DNA from: Brevibacterium sp. HMSC07C04
GTDB taxonomy: Bacteria; Actinomycetota; Actinomycetes; Actinomycetales; Brevibacteriaceae
Length of the DNA: 64,000 bases
Assembly: GCF_001815905.1 (NCBI RefSeq)
Contig: NZ_KV823280.1
Span: 3,300 to 67,299 of the forward strand
Reading direction: 5' to 3'
The translations under genes and the position numbers were made by a program. Below the pieces are notes generated by a model. That model did not search any database, had not been told where the DNA came from, and saw nothing but the letters and a program-made list of their open reading frames with translations. This document shows, piece by piece, positions 16,868 through 28,393 of the stretch; position 1 is the stretch's first letter; every line of letters starts with the position of its first letter.

Positions 16868-18493
16868 TCAGCCGCCGAACACGGCGCGAAGACCCAAGAC
16901 TCCGATCGCACCAATCACCGCGGCCGCCGGCACCGTGATGACCCACGCCAGCGCAATCGGCTTCATGAGGTTCCAGTTGGCGGCCTTGTTCACGATGCCG
17001 ACACCGAGAACAGCGCCGATCAGGATGTGCGTCGACGACACCGGCAGACCGAGAACCGAGGCCAACATAACGACACCGGCGGCCGAAAGCTCCGCGGCGA
17101 AGCCGGACGCCGGGTGCATCTCAGTCAGACCCGAGCCCACTGTCTGGATGACGAACCGGCCGATGAACCACAGACCGGCGATCAGGGCGACACCGGCAGT
17201 GAGCATAACTGCCGGGTGGACCCCCGCCTCGTCATTGATCTGATTGGTCTTGAGCACGTCGAGAATCGCCGCGAACGGTCCGACGGCGTTGGCGATGTCG
17301 TTCGAGCCGTGGCTGAAGGCGAACGCGGCGGCCGTGAAAACCTGCATCCAGCTGAACAGCAGGAACGTTGAGCGCGACAGGTCGCGCTTCTTCAGCGAGC
17401 GCGCGAAGATGAAGACGGCCATCCACACGGTTGCCGCGATCATGCCGAGGATGAGGAAGTTGCCGACCGAGCTCAGTTCGAAGTTGAGGTTCTTCAGCCC
17501 CTTGAACAGCATCATCGAGCCGATGACCACGGCACCGAAGGCTGCCAGCAGAGGCACCCATGTTTCCAATGCGCGGTGCGCGTTGATTTCCTTCGCCCGG
17601 GTTTCCACGCGGTGCAGGTCACGGTAGTACTCCGATTCGAACTCTTCCGGATCGTAGTCGTCGCGCTGGTAGACCGAGGCGTCGCGCGCCATGGCATTCG
17701 TGTACGAGATCTGCTGCAGTTCGTCGAGACGTTCGAACGCCTGCTTGTGCTGAGTGCGCAGTTCAGCGCGTTCACGCTTGAGCTCGCGCAGCTTCACATC
17801 CATTTCCTCGTTGTAGACGAGGATGTGCTTTTTGATCTGCCCGAACAGCACCCAGGCCACGATTCCGCCAAGCAGCGGCGAGAGCACCCAGGACATGACG
17901 ATCTTGCCGATTTCGCCCCACTGCACCATTTCGAAACCGCCGGTGCCCGTGGTGAAGCCCAGGGTCAAGGCTGCACCGACGATGCCGCCGACGATCGAGT
18001 GGCTTGTCGATACGGGCCAGCCCATGCGGGTTGCCACCAACAGCCAGATGGCAGCACCCAGCAGCGCCGACATCATGATGAACACGAAGTCCATGGGCTC
18101 AAGGTCAATCGCATTGAGGTCGACGATGCCCGACCGCACGGTCTCAGTCACTTCCCCACCGGCCAGCACAGCACCGCTGACTTCGAAGATGGCGGCGATG
18201 ACAAGCGCCTGCTTCATCGACAGGGTGCCGGCGCCGACGCTCGTTCCGAAGGAGTTGGCGACGTCGTTGCCGCCGATGTTGAAGGCCATGAACAGTCCGA
18301 AGAGGACCGTCAGCACCAAAACCACCTTGTTCGCTCCGACATCGACGTAGCCGAATGACCACACCATGAACACGACGAGCGCGATCGTCATGAGGCCGCC
18401 GAAGGAAATATGCCACCAGCGGTCCGGTCCTAAGAAGCCGTGGCCGCCGGGTTTCACCGAGATGTTCTGCTGGGGTTTCATCGTCTGCGACAT
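16868..18493 (-). CDS. pit: Low-affinity inorganic phosphate transporter, PiT family
   Basis: This 541-residue inner-membrane phosphate (metal-phosphate) symporter carries the PiT signature in both halves: [17 protein letters not shown] near residue 92 and [17 protein letters not shown] near 400. About ten to eleven hydrophobic segments are split by a hydrophilic loop at about residues 225-300. That loop is rich in Lys, Glu and Arg and likely coiled coil. The start ATG follows GGAAAGG at a good distance. It stands alone, with its own terminator, between the GTPase genes and tRNA-Arg(TCT). No PhoU-like gene adjoins it. Confidence 0.92.
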   Translation of the reverse strand: MSQTMKPQQNISVKPGGHGFLGPDRWWHISFGGLMTIALVVFMVWSFGYVDVGANKVVLVLTVLFGLFMAFNIGGNDVANSFGTSVGAGTLSMKQALVIAAIFEVSGAVLAGGEVTETVRSGIVDLNAIDLEPMDFVFIMMSALLGAAIWLLVATRMGWPVSTSHSIVGGIVGAALTLGFTTGTGGFEMVQWGEIGKIVMSWVLSPLLGGIVAWVLFGQIKKHILVYNEEMDVKLRELKRERAELRTQHKQAFERLDELQQISYTNAMARDASVYQRDDYDPEEFESEYYRDLHRVETRAKEINAHRALETWVPLLAAFGAVVIGSMMLFKGLKNLNFELSSVGNFLILGMIAATVWMAVFIFARSLKKRDLSRSTFLLFSWMQVFTAAAFAFSHGSNDIANAVGPFAAILDVLKTNQINDEAGVHPAVMLTAGVALIAGLWFIGRFVIQTVGSGLTEMHPASGFAAELSAAGVVMLASVLGLPVSSTHILIGAVLGVGIVNKAANWNLMKPIALAWVITVPAAAVIGAIGVLGLRAVFGG

Positions 18494-18586
18494 ACAAAGC
18501 CTTTCCGTAGTGGCAACATCGTGGCGCAGACGGTTGACACACAGAACAAAGCTGTGTGAATTCTGTGTGACGATTGTGCGGCATGC

Positions 18587-18629
18587 AAAAGGCCCGGAGT
18601 CTCTGATGCTTGTTCAGAGACTCCGGGCC
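18587..18629 (-). terminator. Rho-independent terminator of tRNA-Arg(TCT)
   Basis: A perfect 16-bp stem (GGCCCGGAGTCTCTGA and its complement, seven-base loop) is followed by TTTTGC on the minus strand, eight bases after the tRNA 3' end. Confidence 0.85.
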
Positions 18630-18636
18630 CAAGAAG

Positions 18637-18709
<73 letters not shown>

Positions 18710-18838
18710 TTCAGCTCGTCATTCTAGCGCCCGCCGAGACGGTGAGAACGGCGGCCTGCATGCACCCGCACCCGTACAGACAGCTGGGCTCGGCATCGGA
18801 ACTCCCCGAGGCCGAACCCAGCAGTCACTAGGACGGGA

Positions 18839-20029
18839 TCAGGCCTGCGGCACCTGGATGATGAGGGCGTCACCCTGACCACCGCCGCCGCAGAGGGCGG
18901 CAACACCTTGGCCTCCGCCTCGACGCTTCAGTTCCAGGGCGAGGTGGAGGACAATGCGCGCTCCCGAGGCACCGATCGGGTGCCCCAGGGACACGGCACC
19001 GCCGTTGACGTTCACACGCTCAGCGTCAATGCCGAGGTCCTTCATCGACGCCAACGACACTGCAGCGAAGGCCTCGTTGATCTCGTACAGATCAAAGGAG
19101 TCCGCCGCCACGCCTTCGCGCTCGGCGGCAGCCTTGATGGCCTGCGAGGGCTGGTGCTGCAGAGTCGAGTCCGGGCCGGCCGTCCACGCGTGGGACTTGA
19201 TTTCTGCGAGGATCGGCAGGCCCTGTTCGAGTGCCTTGTCCTTGTTCATGACGACGACGGCCGCAGCACCGTCGGAAATCTGCGAAGCGTTGCCGGCGGT
19301 GATGGTGCCGTCCTTGCGGAACGCCGGACGCAGACCGGCCATGGATTCAGCGGTCGTGTCCGCGCGCACACCCTCGTCGCTGTCGACGACGACTTCGCCC
19401 TTGCGGGTCTTGATCGTGACCGGGACGACCTCGTCGGCGAACTTGCCGTCAGCCCAGGCCTTCGCAGCACGCTGGTGCGACTGAGCAGCGAAAGCGTCCT
19501 GCTCTTCACGCGAGAAGTGCACACCGTCTTCGTCGTTCATCGATTCGGTCAGACCGCCCATAGCCTTATCAGTGAAGGCATCCCACAGACCGTCGTAGTC
19601 CATGTGGTCGCGCATCTGGATGGTGCCGTACTTGAAGCCGGCACGCGAGTTCTCCAGCAGGTGCGGAGCATTCGTCATCGATTCCTGACCGCCGGCGACG
19701 ACCACATCGTATTCACCGGAGCGAACCAACATCGCGGCGTGAGTGATGGTGTTGATGCCCGACAGACACAGCTTGTTGAGGGTGACAGCCGGAACGCTCA
19801 TGGGAATGCCTGCCTTGGCTGCGGCCTGACGGCCAGCGCCCTGACCGACGCCGGCCTGCAGGACTTGGCCCATGAGGACGTATTCAACGGCGTCGGGAGC
19901 AACTCCGGCCTTGTCGAGTGCACCCTTGATAGCGTGCGCACCAAGATCGACTGCGGAAAGACTTGCCAGACCACCGGACATTTTGCCCAGCGGCGTGCGG
20001 GCACCGGCAACGATGACGGCTTCTGCCAT
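18839..20029 (-). CDS. Acetyl-CoA acetyltransferase (thiolase)
   Basis: This 396-residue thiolase condenses two acetyl-CoA to acetoacetyl-CoA or performs the reverse cleavage. The acyl-accepting Cys is in NKLCLSG (near residue 89). The catalytic His is in [10 protein letters not shown], and the second Cys is in ALCGGGGQG near the C-terminus. Length and motifs fit the biosynthetic, tetrameric type. AAAGGAG precedes the ATG. No other beta-oxidation or polyhydroxyalkanoate gene is beside it, so its pathway is open. Confidence 0.92.
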   Translation of the reverse strand: MAEAVIVAGARTPLGKMSGGLASLSAVDLGAHAIKGALDKAGVAPDAVEYVLMGQVLQAGVGQGAGRQAAAKAGIPMSVPAVTLNKLCLSGINTITHAAMLVRSGEYDVVVAGGQESMTNAPHLLENSRAGFKYGTIQMRDHMDYDGLWDAFTDKAMGGLTESMNDEDGVHFSREEQDAFAAQSHQRAAKAWADGKFADEVVPVTIKTRKGEVVVDSDEGVRADTTAESMAGLRPAFRKDGTITAGNASQISDGAAAVVVMNKDKALEQGLPILAEIKSHAWTAGPDSTLQHQPSQAIKAAAEREGVAADSFDLYEINEAFAAVSLASMKDLGIDAERVNVNGGAVSLGHPIGASGARIVLHLALELKRRGGGQGVAALCGGGGQGDALIIQVPQA

Positions 20030-20134
20030 GAGAACTCCTTTGCTGAGGTTTCAGTGAGTCACGCCTCACTTTGGCAACAATCCTAGAGCACCGCACAGTG
20101 ACCCACGACACTGCGGGCATCGGAAACTCCCTCT

Positions 20135-20165
20135 TTGAGGAAATGTGAAGCTGACTACGTAGAAT
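20135..20165 (+). promoter_or_regulatory. Possible promoter of the DivIVA-like gene
   Basis: TTGAGG (20135-20140) and TAGAAT (20160-20165) are 19 bases apart, upstream of the gene starting at 20250. The spacing is slightly long. Confidence 0.3.
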
Positions 20166-20249
20166 TGTCCTAGGCGTTCAACACCGACGCGAACCGAACA
20201 ACCGCAGCGCCGGACGCGCCGAGCAATTGGATTAAGGAGAATCGGAACC

Positions 20250-21668
20250 GTGACACAGCCGGAAGAATTCCGCACAGCTATGCGGGGGTACGAAAAAAAC
20301 GAAGTCGATTCGCGTTTGAGCCAGCTCAAGCAGGAAATCGAATCCCTCCGCAAGGCTCTCTCCGATGCCCGCAGCCAAGTCATCGCGGCCGACCGCGCCA
20401 AGTTGCAGATCGCAGGAGAGCTCTCCGAAGTCAAACAGCAGCTCAAAAAGGCAGCCGATGACAGCGAAGCACAGGCCGGCCCCCCCGGCAGCCGCATCGA
20501 CCAGCTGATCAAAATCGCAGAATCCCAGGCTCGCGAAACCCTCGCCCAGGCGACTGCGGACGCGGAGACAATTCGCAACAAGGCCCGGGCTGACGCTGCA
20601 TCGTCCCGTGCTCGAATGCACACCGAAAGCAACGACACCCTCAGCAGCGCCCGCGCAGAAGCAGAAGCCACCGCCAAAGCAGCCGACCTGCGCGCCAAAG
20701 AAACCATTGAGTCCGCAGAAAAGCGCGCTGCCGAACTCAAGCAGACCGCAGAGCGCGAAGCACAGCAGATCCGCGACGACTCCGCTGCCGAAAAGTCCGA
20801 TTCTCACGAGGCACTCAAACGCGAACTAAGCGAAAAGCGGGCCACAGCAGAGAAAGAAGCGGCAGATACAATCGCCGCGGCTAAGAAGGAAGCGGACACG
20901 CTCCTGGAAAAGGCGAAGGTCGAAGCGCAGGCTCTTCGAACAGAAGCAGAAAAACTGTCGACCGAAACTAAGAAAGCCGCCGATGCTCAGACTGCGAGCC
21001 TGGCCAAAATCCGCGCCGACCACGAAAAGGCAGAAAACGAGCGCTTCACCAAGGCCCAAGAAGAAAATCAGAAGCTGCAGAAAGCAGCCGCTGATCGCGC
21101 CGCAAAGGCCGATGCCGACGCCAAGGAAGCTGCCGAACGCGCTGAGAAGACCCGCCGAGAAGCCCTCGAAAAGGCCGACAAGATCATTGCCGACGGCAAA
21201 GCGCGAGCACAGGAGATCATCGACGAGGCGCGCGACACCGCCGAAGCGACACTGGAAGAATCAGCGGCCGAAGCCAAGCGGTCGGTATCCTCGGCGCAGT
21301 CGCAAGTTGACCTGCTGACCAAACAGCGCCGCACCATCACCGCCCAGCTGGAACAGCTGCGCTCTATGTTCAGCGCACCGGGGCTGTTCGACGACGTTGA
21401 CCTCGAGGACGACCGATCCGACCAGATCAAAGCAGCTTCCTTCCCCACCGAAAAGATCGGGTCTAAGGAAGAACTCGAAAAGCTCAAGAAAGCCGAAGGA
21501 CCGGCACAGACGACCGGCCAGGCAGCCGCCCCCGGCAAGAACAGCAAGCCCTCCATCCGGCCGACTTCGAAACAGCCTGCCGAAAACAAGAGCCCCGCAG
21601 CGGCGTCTGGCAATAAGCAGACGGGCCAGGCAGCCGGTCCGGCCAATGGCAAGAACGCAAACAAGTGA
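20250..21668 (+). CDS. DivIVA-domain coiled-coil protein
   Basis: The 472-residue protein starts with a DivIVA-like N-terminal segment (FRTAMRGYEKNEVDSRL, residues 7-23). It then runs as almost unbroken coiled coil, rich in Ala, Glu and Lys, to about residue 390. The tail is a disordered Ala/Lys/Pro/Ser region ending in NGKNANK. DivIVA proteins sense membrane curvature and organise polar growth or septation in actinobacteria. This one is longer than the main Wag31-type DivIVA and is not in the dcw cluster, so it is a paralogue. The start is GTG with AAGGAGAA upstream, and a clear terminator follows. Confidence 0.8.
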   Translation: MTQPEEFRTAMRGYEKNEVDSRLSQLKQEIESLRKALSDARSQVIAADRAKLQIAGELSEVKQQLKKAADDSEAQAGPPGSRIDQLIKIAESQARETLAQATADAETIRNKARADAASSRARMHTESNDTLSSARAEAEATAKAADLRAKETIESAEKRAAELKQTAEREAQQIRDDSAAEKSDSHEALKRELSEKRATAEKEAADTIAAAKKEADTLLEKAKVEAQALRTEAEKLSTETKKAADAQTASLAKIRADHEKAENERFTKAQEENQKLQKAAADRAAKADADAKEAAERAEKTRREALEKADKIIADGKARAQEIIDEARDTAEATLEESAAEAKRSVSSAQSQVDLLTKQRRTITAQLEQLRSMFSAPGLFDDVDLEDDRSDQIKAASFPTEKIGSKEELEKLKKAEGPAQTTGQAAAPGKNSKPSIRPTSKQPAENKSPAAASGNKQTGQAAGPANGKNANK

Positions 21669-21684
21669 TCTGAGCAAACAGCCG

Positions 21685-21714
21685 AAACCGGCGCCGCAGG
21701 TGCGGCGCCGGTTT
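21685..21714 (+). terminator. Rho-independent terminator of the DivIVA-like gene
   Basis: A 13-bp stem (AAACCGGCGCCGC / GCGGCGCCGGTTT) with a four-base loop runs into TTTTC, 16 bases after the stop. Confidence 0.85.
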
Positions 21715-21754
21715 TCTGTGTCTGTTCAGCTGCGCTGATCCGACAGCGGCTGCC

Positions 21755-22063
21755 TCAGCGCCGACTGCGGGCATTGAAACACGAAGTGTGCCAGTGGCGC
21801 CGCTCACCCACGCCGGTCCCCCATCCGAACTCATCGTCTGAGCGCCATGCGACTGTATGCGGTGTCGACGCCGGTAGGTCCTGATTGCAGCCGGGGCAGA
21901 TGTACACCTTGCCCGAAGTGCCGCTGCGAATCTGCTGCACAACCCACGTGCCGTCCGGTTCTGTGATCGACCGGCGCACAGAGTTCATCGACGACAGCGG
22001 TCGATGCGGCTGCTGCCACTTATTGCGGCGGCGGTTCGACGGGGAGCGTGGCATAGAAGTCAT
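21755..22063 (-). CDS. Small conserved protein next to nucS, putative zinc-binding
   Basis: The 102-residue basic protein is commonly found divergent from nucS in actinobacteria and often annotated only as hypothetical or ATP/GTP-binding. It has a CPGCNQD pair near residue 56 and, toward the end, RRHWHTSCF, so Cys, Cys, His and Cys could bind zinc like a treble-clef or HNH-like finger. The N-terminus ([12 protein letters not shown]) is strongly basic. The second Met at residue 4 is another possible start. Linkage to nucS hints at a DNA-related role, which is inference. Confidence 0.7.
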   Translation of the reverse strand: MTSMPRSPSNRRRNKWQQPHRPLSSMNSVRRSITEPDGTWVVQQIRSGTSGKVYICPGCNQDLPASTPHTVAWRSDDEFGWGTGVGERRHWHTSCFNARSRR

Positions 22064-22073
22064 TGTGTCACGT

Positions 22074-22079
22074 AGAGTG
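22074..22079 (+). promoter_or_regulatory. Possible -10 box (TAGAGT) for leaderless nucS
   Basis: TAGAGT lies six bases before the nucS GTG. The gene has only 22 bp separating it from the divergent gene, so its promoter must lie inside that neighbour's 5' end. Confidence 0.4.
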
Positions 22080-22085
22080 TGCGAC

Positions 22086-22781
22086 GTGCGTTTGGTGATT
22101 GCTCAGTGCAGTGTTGACTACGTCGGTCGTCTGACCGCCCACCTGCCCATGGCCACCCGGCTTATCATGCTCAAGGCCGACGGTTCGGTACTCGTTCACT
22201 CCGACGGCGGTTCCTACAAACCGCTTAACTGGATGACCGCTCCGGCTCAGCTTAGAGTCGATGATCCCTCCGACGATCAGGCCGCGGCCGGCATTCGAGA
22301 AGTCTGGACCGTCAGCGCTGAAAAGACCGAGGATCGGCTCATCATCTCGATTGCCGAAGTTCTCCAGGACACAACACACGAGTTCGGCGTCGACCCCGGC
22401 CTCATCAAGGACGGTGTTGAGGCGCACCTGCAAGAGCTTCTGGCCGACCAGATCGACACACTCGGCGAGGGCTACACAACCGTTCGCCGGGAGTACATGA
22501 CGGCCATCGGTCCGGTCGATATCCTCGCCCGCAGCGCAGAAGGAACCTCGGTTGCGGTGGAAATCAAAAGACGAGGCGGAATCGACGGGGTCGAACAGCT
22601 CACCAGGTACCTTGAGCTGCTCAACCGGGACCCCCTGCTTGCTCCCGTCACCGGGATCTTCGCCGCCCAGGAAATCAAGCCGCAGGCCCGAACACTCGCG
22701 GAAGACCGGGGAATCCGGTGCGTCATCCTGGACTACGACGCCATGCGCGGAGTCGATGACTCTGAGTCCCGCCTTTTCTGA
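22086..22781 (+). CDS. nucS: Mismatch-specific endonuclease NucS (EndoMS)
   Basis: This 231-residue DNA endonuclease cuts both strands at mismatches and replaces MutS/MutL in most actinobacteria. The N-terminal DNA-binding domain ([16 protein letters not shown]) is followed by a PD-(D/E)xK nuclease core. Asp145 (GPVDILAR), Glu159 and Lys161 ([10 protein letters not shown]) are the expected catalytic residues. The last residues DSESRLF fit a sliding-clamp-binding tail as known for NucS. The GTG at 22086 is chosen although the frame is open further up, because homologues start at VRLVIA and TAGAGT lies just before it. Confidence 0.93.
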   Translation: MRLVIAQCSVDYVGRLTAHLPMATRLIMLKADGSVLVHSDGGSYKPLNWMTAPAQLRVDDPSDDQAAAGIREVWTVSAEKTEDRLIISIAEVLQDTTHEFGVDPGLIKDGVEAHLQELLADQIDTLGEGYTTVRREYMTAIGPVDILARSAEGTSVAVEIKRRGGIDGVEQLTRYLELLNRDPLLAPVTGIFAAQEIKPQARTLAEDRGIRCVILDYDAMRGVDDSESRLF

Positions 22782-22916
22782 CCACCACATGCCGGCGACG
22801 CCAAACTGACGACGGCTTTGATCCCCGAATGTTAGGGTCAACGCGGTGGGCGCGGAAGGTGCCTGTCGAAGTCTGTCGACCCGAGCTGATGACCCTCGCA
22901 AGGAGCGAGACGACCA

Positions 22917-23897
22917 ATGAGCAATCTGGAAAAACGGCCCCGTGTCCACGTATGCACAGCAGCGGATGTCGCTGAGCTGACCGTGGTCGAACCGCGTGAC
23001 ATTCGCAGTGTGGACACTCACGGCATCCCCCTGCGTCGGGCGCTGCCCCACGCCGAGCTCGGGATGATCGGCCCGTGGTGCTATCTTGACCACTTCGGCC
23101 CACAGGGCATTGACGATGAAACCGGCAGACTCTCAGTGCCCACGCACCCCCACGCGGGCATCGCTTCGATTCCCATGCTCTTCAGCGGCAGCCTCACACA
23201 GACCGACTCGACTGGGTCCACTGTCACGGTTGAGCCCGGTCAAGCGTCTCTGTTCATTTCCGGCCGAGGGGCTTCGCACTCCGAGTTCACGACGGAAGAC
23301 ACAAAGATTCTCCACGGTGTAGAACTGTGGTATGCGCTGCCGGACAAACACCGTTTCGCTCCGGCGTCGGCCCAGCTTCATCAGGCTGAGTGCTTCTACG
23401 CCGGTGACTGCAAAGTGACTGTCTATCTGGGCTCACTCGGCGAGGTGCGCTCCCCCATCGACCCTGTGGTCAGTGTTGTCGCAGCGCAGCTGGACATCTA
23501 CGGCAACACGCAGATCACGCTCAGCGAACATTTTGAGCACGGTCTGCTCGTTGACTCAGGCGAAGCCCACCTGGGGCTCGAAGACGGCACCACGACTGTC
23601 ATCGAAGCTGAACAGCTGGCTTTTCTACCTCGCGGCAACACCACGGTCACACTGTCAGCGGATATCCCGACGCGACTGGTGCTCATTGGCGGTCGGCCAT
23701 TCGACGAAGAAGTCGTCATGTGGTGGAATTTTGCGGGCCGTTCTTACGAAGAGATCGAGCAGTGGTACGCCCAGTACAAGAGCGAAGTCGACGGCGACGA
23801 GCAGCAGCAAGCCGACGAGCAGATCTCTGTGTTCGGCCCGCTGCCGCACAATCCGGCTGACACACTTGCTCTGCCGACCCTGCCGGAAGCCGAGTGA
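22917..23897 (+). CDS. Pirin family protein
   Basis: The 326-residue double-cupin protein belongs to the pirin family. The iron-binding cupin motif is visible as HPHAGIASIPMLFSG and later GRGASHSEF, giving the usual His, His, His and Glu ligands. Bacterial pirins include quercetin dioxygenases and metabolic regulators, so the function is uncertain. The C-terminal cupin covers about residues 190-290. AAGGAGCGAGACGACCA precedes the ATG. It converges on murA with only ten bases between the stops. Confidence 0.85.
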   Translation: MSNLEKRPRVHVCTAADVAELTVVEPRDIRSVDTHGIPLRRALPHAELGMIGPWCYLDHFGPQGIDDETGRLSVPTHPHAGIASIPMLFSGSLTQTDSTGSTVTVEPGQASLFISGRGASHSEFTTEDTKILHGVELWYALPDKHRFAPASAQLHQAECFYAGDCKVTVYLGSLGEVRSPIDPVVSVVAAQLDIYGNTQITLSEHFEHGLLVDSGEAHLGLEDGTTTVIEAEQLAFLPRGNTTVTLSADIPTRLVLIGGRPFDEEVVMWWNFAGRSYEEIEQWYAQYKSEVDGDEQQQADEQISVFGPLPHNPADTLALPTLPEAE

Positions 23898-23907
23898 GCT
23901 TAGGCTC

Positions 23908-25191
23908 TCAGCTGAAGTCGAGAACCTCGGGAACAGCAGCGCGCTCAACGTCAGCCCCCAGGGCGCGCAGCTTCTCAGCGAAGTGCTCGTATCCGCGATC
24001 AATGTGATCGACACCGGCGACTTCGGTCGTGCCGCTGGCAGCTAGACCGGCGAGAACCAAACCCGCGCCTGCGCGAATATCGGAGGCTTCCACCTCGGCA
24101 CCCGTCAGGTCCGCTTGGCCGGTGATAAGCGCATGATTGCCGTCAATCGCGATGTTCGCACCGAGGCGGGCAAGTTCATGCACAAACCGCCAGCGAGCCT
24201 CGAACAGGTTCTCGGTCACAACGCCAACACCGTCGGCGACCGCGTTCAGGGCAATGGCAAACGGCTGCAGATCAGTGGGGAAACCGGGGAACGGAAGAGT
24301 AGAGATGTTCACCGAACGCGGCCGCTCAGGTCCAATAACACGCAGACCGCGCTCAGTGTCAGAAATCGTGGCGCCGGCTGCATCGAGCTTGTCAAGAACG
24401 TTCGGGAAGAGATCACGCGTCACTCCCACGACTTCAACATCGCCGGCCGTGATCGCCGCAGCGTAGGCCCACGTGCCGCCCACAATCCGGTCCGGTACAC
24501 AGCTGTACTCAACCGGATGCAGCTTGTCTACGCCGTCAATTACAAGACGAGCGGTCCCGATGCCGTCAATGTGCGCGCCCATGCGCACCAGCATGGCGCA
24601 GATGTCGATGATCTCCGGTTCCTTAGCCGCGTTGTCAATGACGGTGCGCCCATCTGCCAGAACCGCGGCCATCACCAGATTCTCTGTCGCGCCGACGGAA
24701 GGAAACGCCAAGGCGATCTCAGCGCCGTGAAGACCAGCCGGTGCCTCTGCAACGAAATAGCCGTGGTCCAGATGAACATCGGCACCCAGAGAGCGAAGGC
24801 CGGCAGCGTGCAGGTCAAGGCCGCGCGAACCGATCGCGTCCCCACCGGGGAGGGCAACCTTTGCACTGTGCATACGCCCGATGAGGGGGCCCAGAACCGA
24901 AATGGAGGCGCGCATAGCGCGCACGAGCTGATAGTCGGCCTGAATGTCTGTGCGCTCAGGCACGTCGATCGATACGATGCCGGCCGGCGCATCGTATTCA
25001 ACAGAACAACCCAGCCGCTCCAGCAGACGGGCCATGATAGACACGTCGAGAATCGCCGGCACGTTCGTGATGACCGAACGACCGGGCGCAAGAAGGGCGG
25101 CGGCCATGAGTTTGAGGACGCTGTTCTTAGCACCTCGAACTTCTACTGAGCCTTCGAGCCGAACAGGGCCGCGTACGCGCAGAACTTCCAT
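23908..25191 (-). CDS. murA: UDP-N-acetylglucosamine 1-carboxyvinyltransferase
   Basis: This 427-residue enzyme adds enolpyruvate to UDP-GlcNAc, the first committed step of peptidoglycan synthesis. It starts with the typical [20 protein letters not shown]. The active-site loop reads [15 protein letters not shown], so the residue equivalent to catalytic Cys115 of E. coli is Asp118. A Cys-to-Asp change here is known in mycobacteria and makes MurA insensitive to fosfomycin. Its ATG overlaps the DUF2550 stop (TGATG), placing it at the end of the atp cluster. Confidence 0.95.
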   Translation of the reverse strand: MEVLRVRGPVRLEGSVEVRGAKNSVLKLMAAALLAPGRSVITNVPAILDVSIMARLLERLGCSVEYDAPAGIVSIDVPERTDIQADYQLVRAMRASISVLGPLIGRMHSAKVALPGGDAIGSRGLDLHAAGLRSLGADVHLDHGYFVAEAPAGLHGAEIALAFPSVGATENLVMAAVLADGRTVIDNAAKEPEIIDICAMLVRMGAHIDGIGTARLVIDGVDKLHPVEYSCVPDRIVGGTWAYAAAITAGDVEVVGVTRDLFPNVLDKLDAAGATISDTERGLRVIGPERPRSVNISTLPFPGFPTDLQPFAIALNAVADGVGVVTENLFEARWRFVHELARLGANIAIDGNHALITGQADLTGAEVEASDIRAGAGLVLAGLAASGTTEVAGVDHIDRGYEHFAEKLRALGADVERAAVPEVLDFS

Positions 25192-25658
25192 CAGTTGAAC
25201 CTTCCGACGGCTATGTTGTCGCCGGGAGGAGACGATTCGATCCAGGCGGACAGAGCAGACAGCGAATCCGCATCGAGTGCGAGCCTGCAGATCTGCGGAT
25301 CCGGATTGCCAGTGGTGATCGCCAGTGTAGCGATGTAGGCGTCCGACATAACGGCGAAGCGCTCATCGCCTTCCGGTTTCGTCCGCTCCGCGATTTCCAT
25401 AGTCGAACGCGGCAGACGCACTGCCGGGCGGGACGAAAAGCCAAAGATCGGATACCAGTCAAGAGTGCGGACGCTGAAAACCGCAACGCCCAAACGCCAA
25501 CGTGGGCGGTGACCAGAGCCACCGCCCACGCAGTATGAGCAGTCAAAGGCGCCCTTGAGGCGACCGATGGCGCGGCGGCGAAAAGAGACTGCTGCAACTG
25601 CAATAACAGCCAATCCCACCAACGAGAGCAGAATAATCAGCAGGACGGATGCGTTCAC
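25191..25658 (-). CDS. DUF2550 membrane-anchored protein
   Basis: The 155-residue protein has one N-terminal membrane segment ([20 protein letters not shown], residues 5-24). A basic cytoplasmic stretch ([12 protein letters not shown]) and a soluble domain of about 120 residues follow. DUF2550 proteins regularly follow atpC in actinobacteria; their role is unknown. It is 34 bp after atpC and overlaps murA by one base, so it is likely co-expressed with both. Confidence 0.85.
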   Translation of the reverse strand: MNASVLLIILLSLVGLAVIAVAAVSFRRRAIGRLKGAFDCSYCVGGGSGHRPRWRLGVAVFSVRTLDWYPIFGFSSRPAVRLPRSTMEIAERTKPEGDERFAVMSDAYIATLAITTGNPDPQICRLALDADSLSALSAWIESSPPGDNIAVGRFN

Positions 25659-25692
25659 AGTAACAGTCTAAATTCGCGGGCGTCGAAAGCGG

Positions 25693-25950
25693 TCAGACCA
25701 GTTTTGCCGTGTCGGCAACGATGTGCACACGGTCGTTTTCGACCGAAATGAACCCACCGGCCGCGTGTGCGGTAACCAGCTGATCTTCAGAGTCAATGAT
25801 CCTCACGTCGCCGCCGGCGATCACGGCAAGCACCGGTTCGTGACCGGTGAGGATGCCGATTTCGCCTTCAACGGACTTAGCGACAACGCGCTTGGCCTCG
25901 CCGGACCACACTTCGCGGTCAGCGGCGACGACGGTGACGTCGAGTGCCAT
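25693..25950 (-). CDS. atpC: ATP synthase F1 epsilon subunit, short form
   Basis: This 85-residue subunit of the central stalk couples proton flow to F1. Only the N-terminal beta-sandwich is present (VTVVAADREVWSGEA...GEIGILTGHEPVLAVI by its ends). The C-terminal helical hairpin that inhibits ATP hydrolysis in other bacteria is missing, as is normal in many actinobacteria. Three bases separate it from atpD. Confidence 0.95.
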   Translation of the reverse strand: MALDVTVVAADREVWSGEAKRVVAKSVEGEIGILTGHEPVLAVIAGGDVRIIDSEDQLVTAHAAGGFISVENDRVHIVADTAKLV

Positions 25951-25953
25951 GGA

Positions 25954-27438
<1,485 letters not shown>

Positions 27439-27447
27439 TTAGACGCT

Positions 27448-28368
27448 TCAGTCAGCAGATCCCGCGCCGGCGAGTGCGTCTGCACCGCCGACGATCTCAG
27501 AGATCTCCTGGGTGATCTCAGCCTGACGTGCCGAGTTGGCAAGCCGCGTGTACGTCCGGATGAGGTCGTCTGCGTTGTCGGTTGCGGTCTTCATTGCCTG
27601 CTGGCGCGCTGCCTGCTCAGATGCTGCCGCATTCAGCAGTGCAGCGAGGATGCGCGACTCGATGTACTTCGGCAGCAGCGCGTCAAGCACGGTGTCTGCG
27701 TCAGGTTCGAATTCGTACAGTGGCAGAGGACCGTCGGCGGTCGTCGGCGCCGGATTTTCTTCATCGGCTTCGACAACCTCGAGCGGAAGCAGACGACGGT
27801 GTTCGGGCTCCTGGGTAACGGAGTTCACGAACCGTGTGTAGACGAAGTAGATTTCGTCGACACCGTCGTTGCCGAAGTCGCGGTCGAATGCTTCCAGAAG
27901 GGCATTGCCGATCTTCTGTGCGTCTTCAACCGAAGGGTTCTCAGAGAATCCCGTCCAGGCGCCGGCCAGCTGACGCTCGCGGAACGTGTAATACGTTTCG
28001 GGCTTGCGTCCGACCACGTAGAGCTGCTGTTCGACATCTCTTTCGTCAAGAAGCTGAACGAGCTCTTCTGCTCGCCGGATGACGTTCGATGAGTACGCAC
28101 CGGCGAAGCCGCGGTCGGGGCCGATGACGACAACAGCCGCGCGGCGCACGTTCTCCGGTTCCGTTGTCAGCACGTGGTCGACATTCGACTGCGTTGCGAC
28201 GGCAGAAACGGCTCGCGTGATCGCGTTGGCGTAGGGTGTTGCGTCCTTGACCCTGCGGATGGCCTTCTGAATACGGGAAGCCGCGATGAGCTCCATCGCC
28301 TTGAAGATCTTCCTCAAGGACGATGTCGAGTTGATCTTCGCTTTGAAGACCCTCTGTGAAGCTCCCAT
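27448..28368 (-). CDS. atpG: ATP synthase F1 gamma subunit
   Basis: This 306-residue rotor shaft has a conserved N-terminal helix ([21 protein letters not shown]) and a C-terminal helix ([16 protein letters not shown]). An insertion at about residues 195-225, acidic and Pro-rich, is common in actinobacterial gamma subunits. The gap to atpA is 25 bp. Confidence 0.97.
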   Translation of the reverse strand: MGASQRVFKAKINSTSSLRKIFKAMELIAASRIQKAIRRVKDATPYANAITRAVSAVATQSNVDHVLTTEPENVRRAAVVVIGPDRGFAGAYSSNVIRRAEELVQLLDERDVEQQLYVVGRKPETYYTFRERQLAGAWTGFSENPSVEDAQKIGNALLEAFDRDFGNDGVDEIYFVYTRFVNSVTQEPEHRRLLPLEVVEADEENPAPTTADGPLPLYEFEPDADTVLDALLPKYIESRILAALLNAAASEQAARQQAMKTATDNADDLIRTYTRLANSARQAEITQEISEIVGGADALAGAGSAD

Positions 28369-28393
28369 CAGTACTTCCTTTCCCTATACCGGA

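Noticed and set aside
18783-18822. Hairpin after the thiolase gene
   Set aside because: The 12-bp stem has a mismatch, a 16-base loop and no T run, so a terminator call is not supported.
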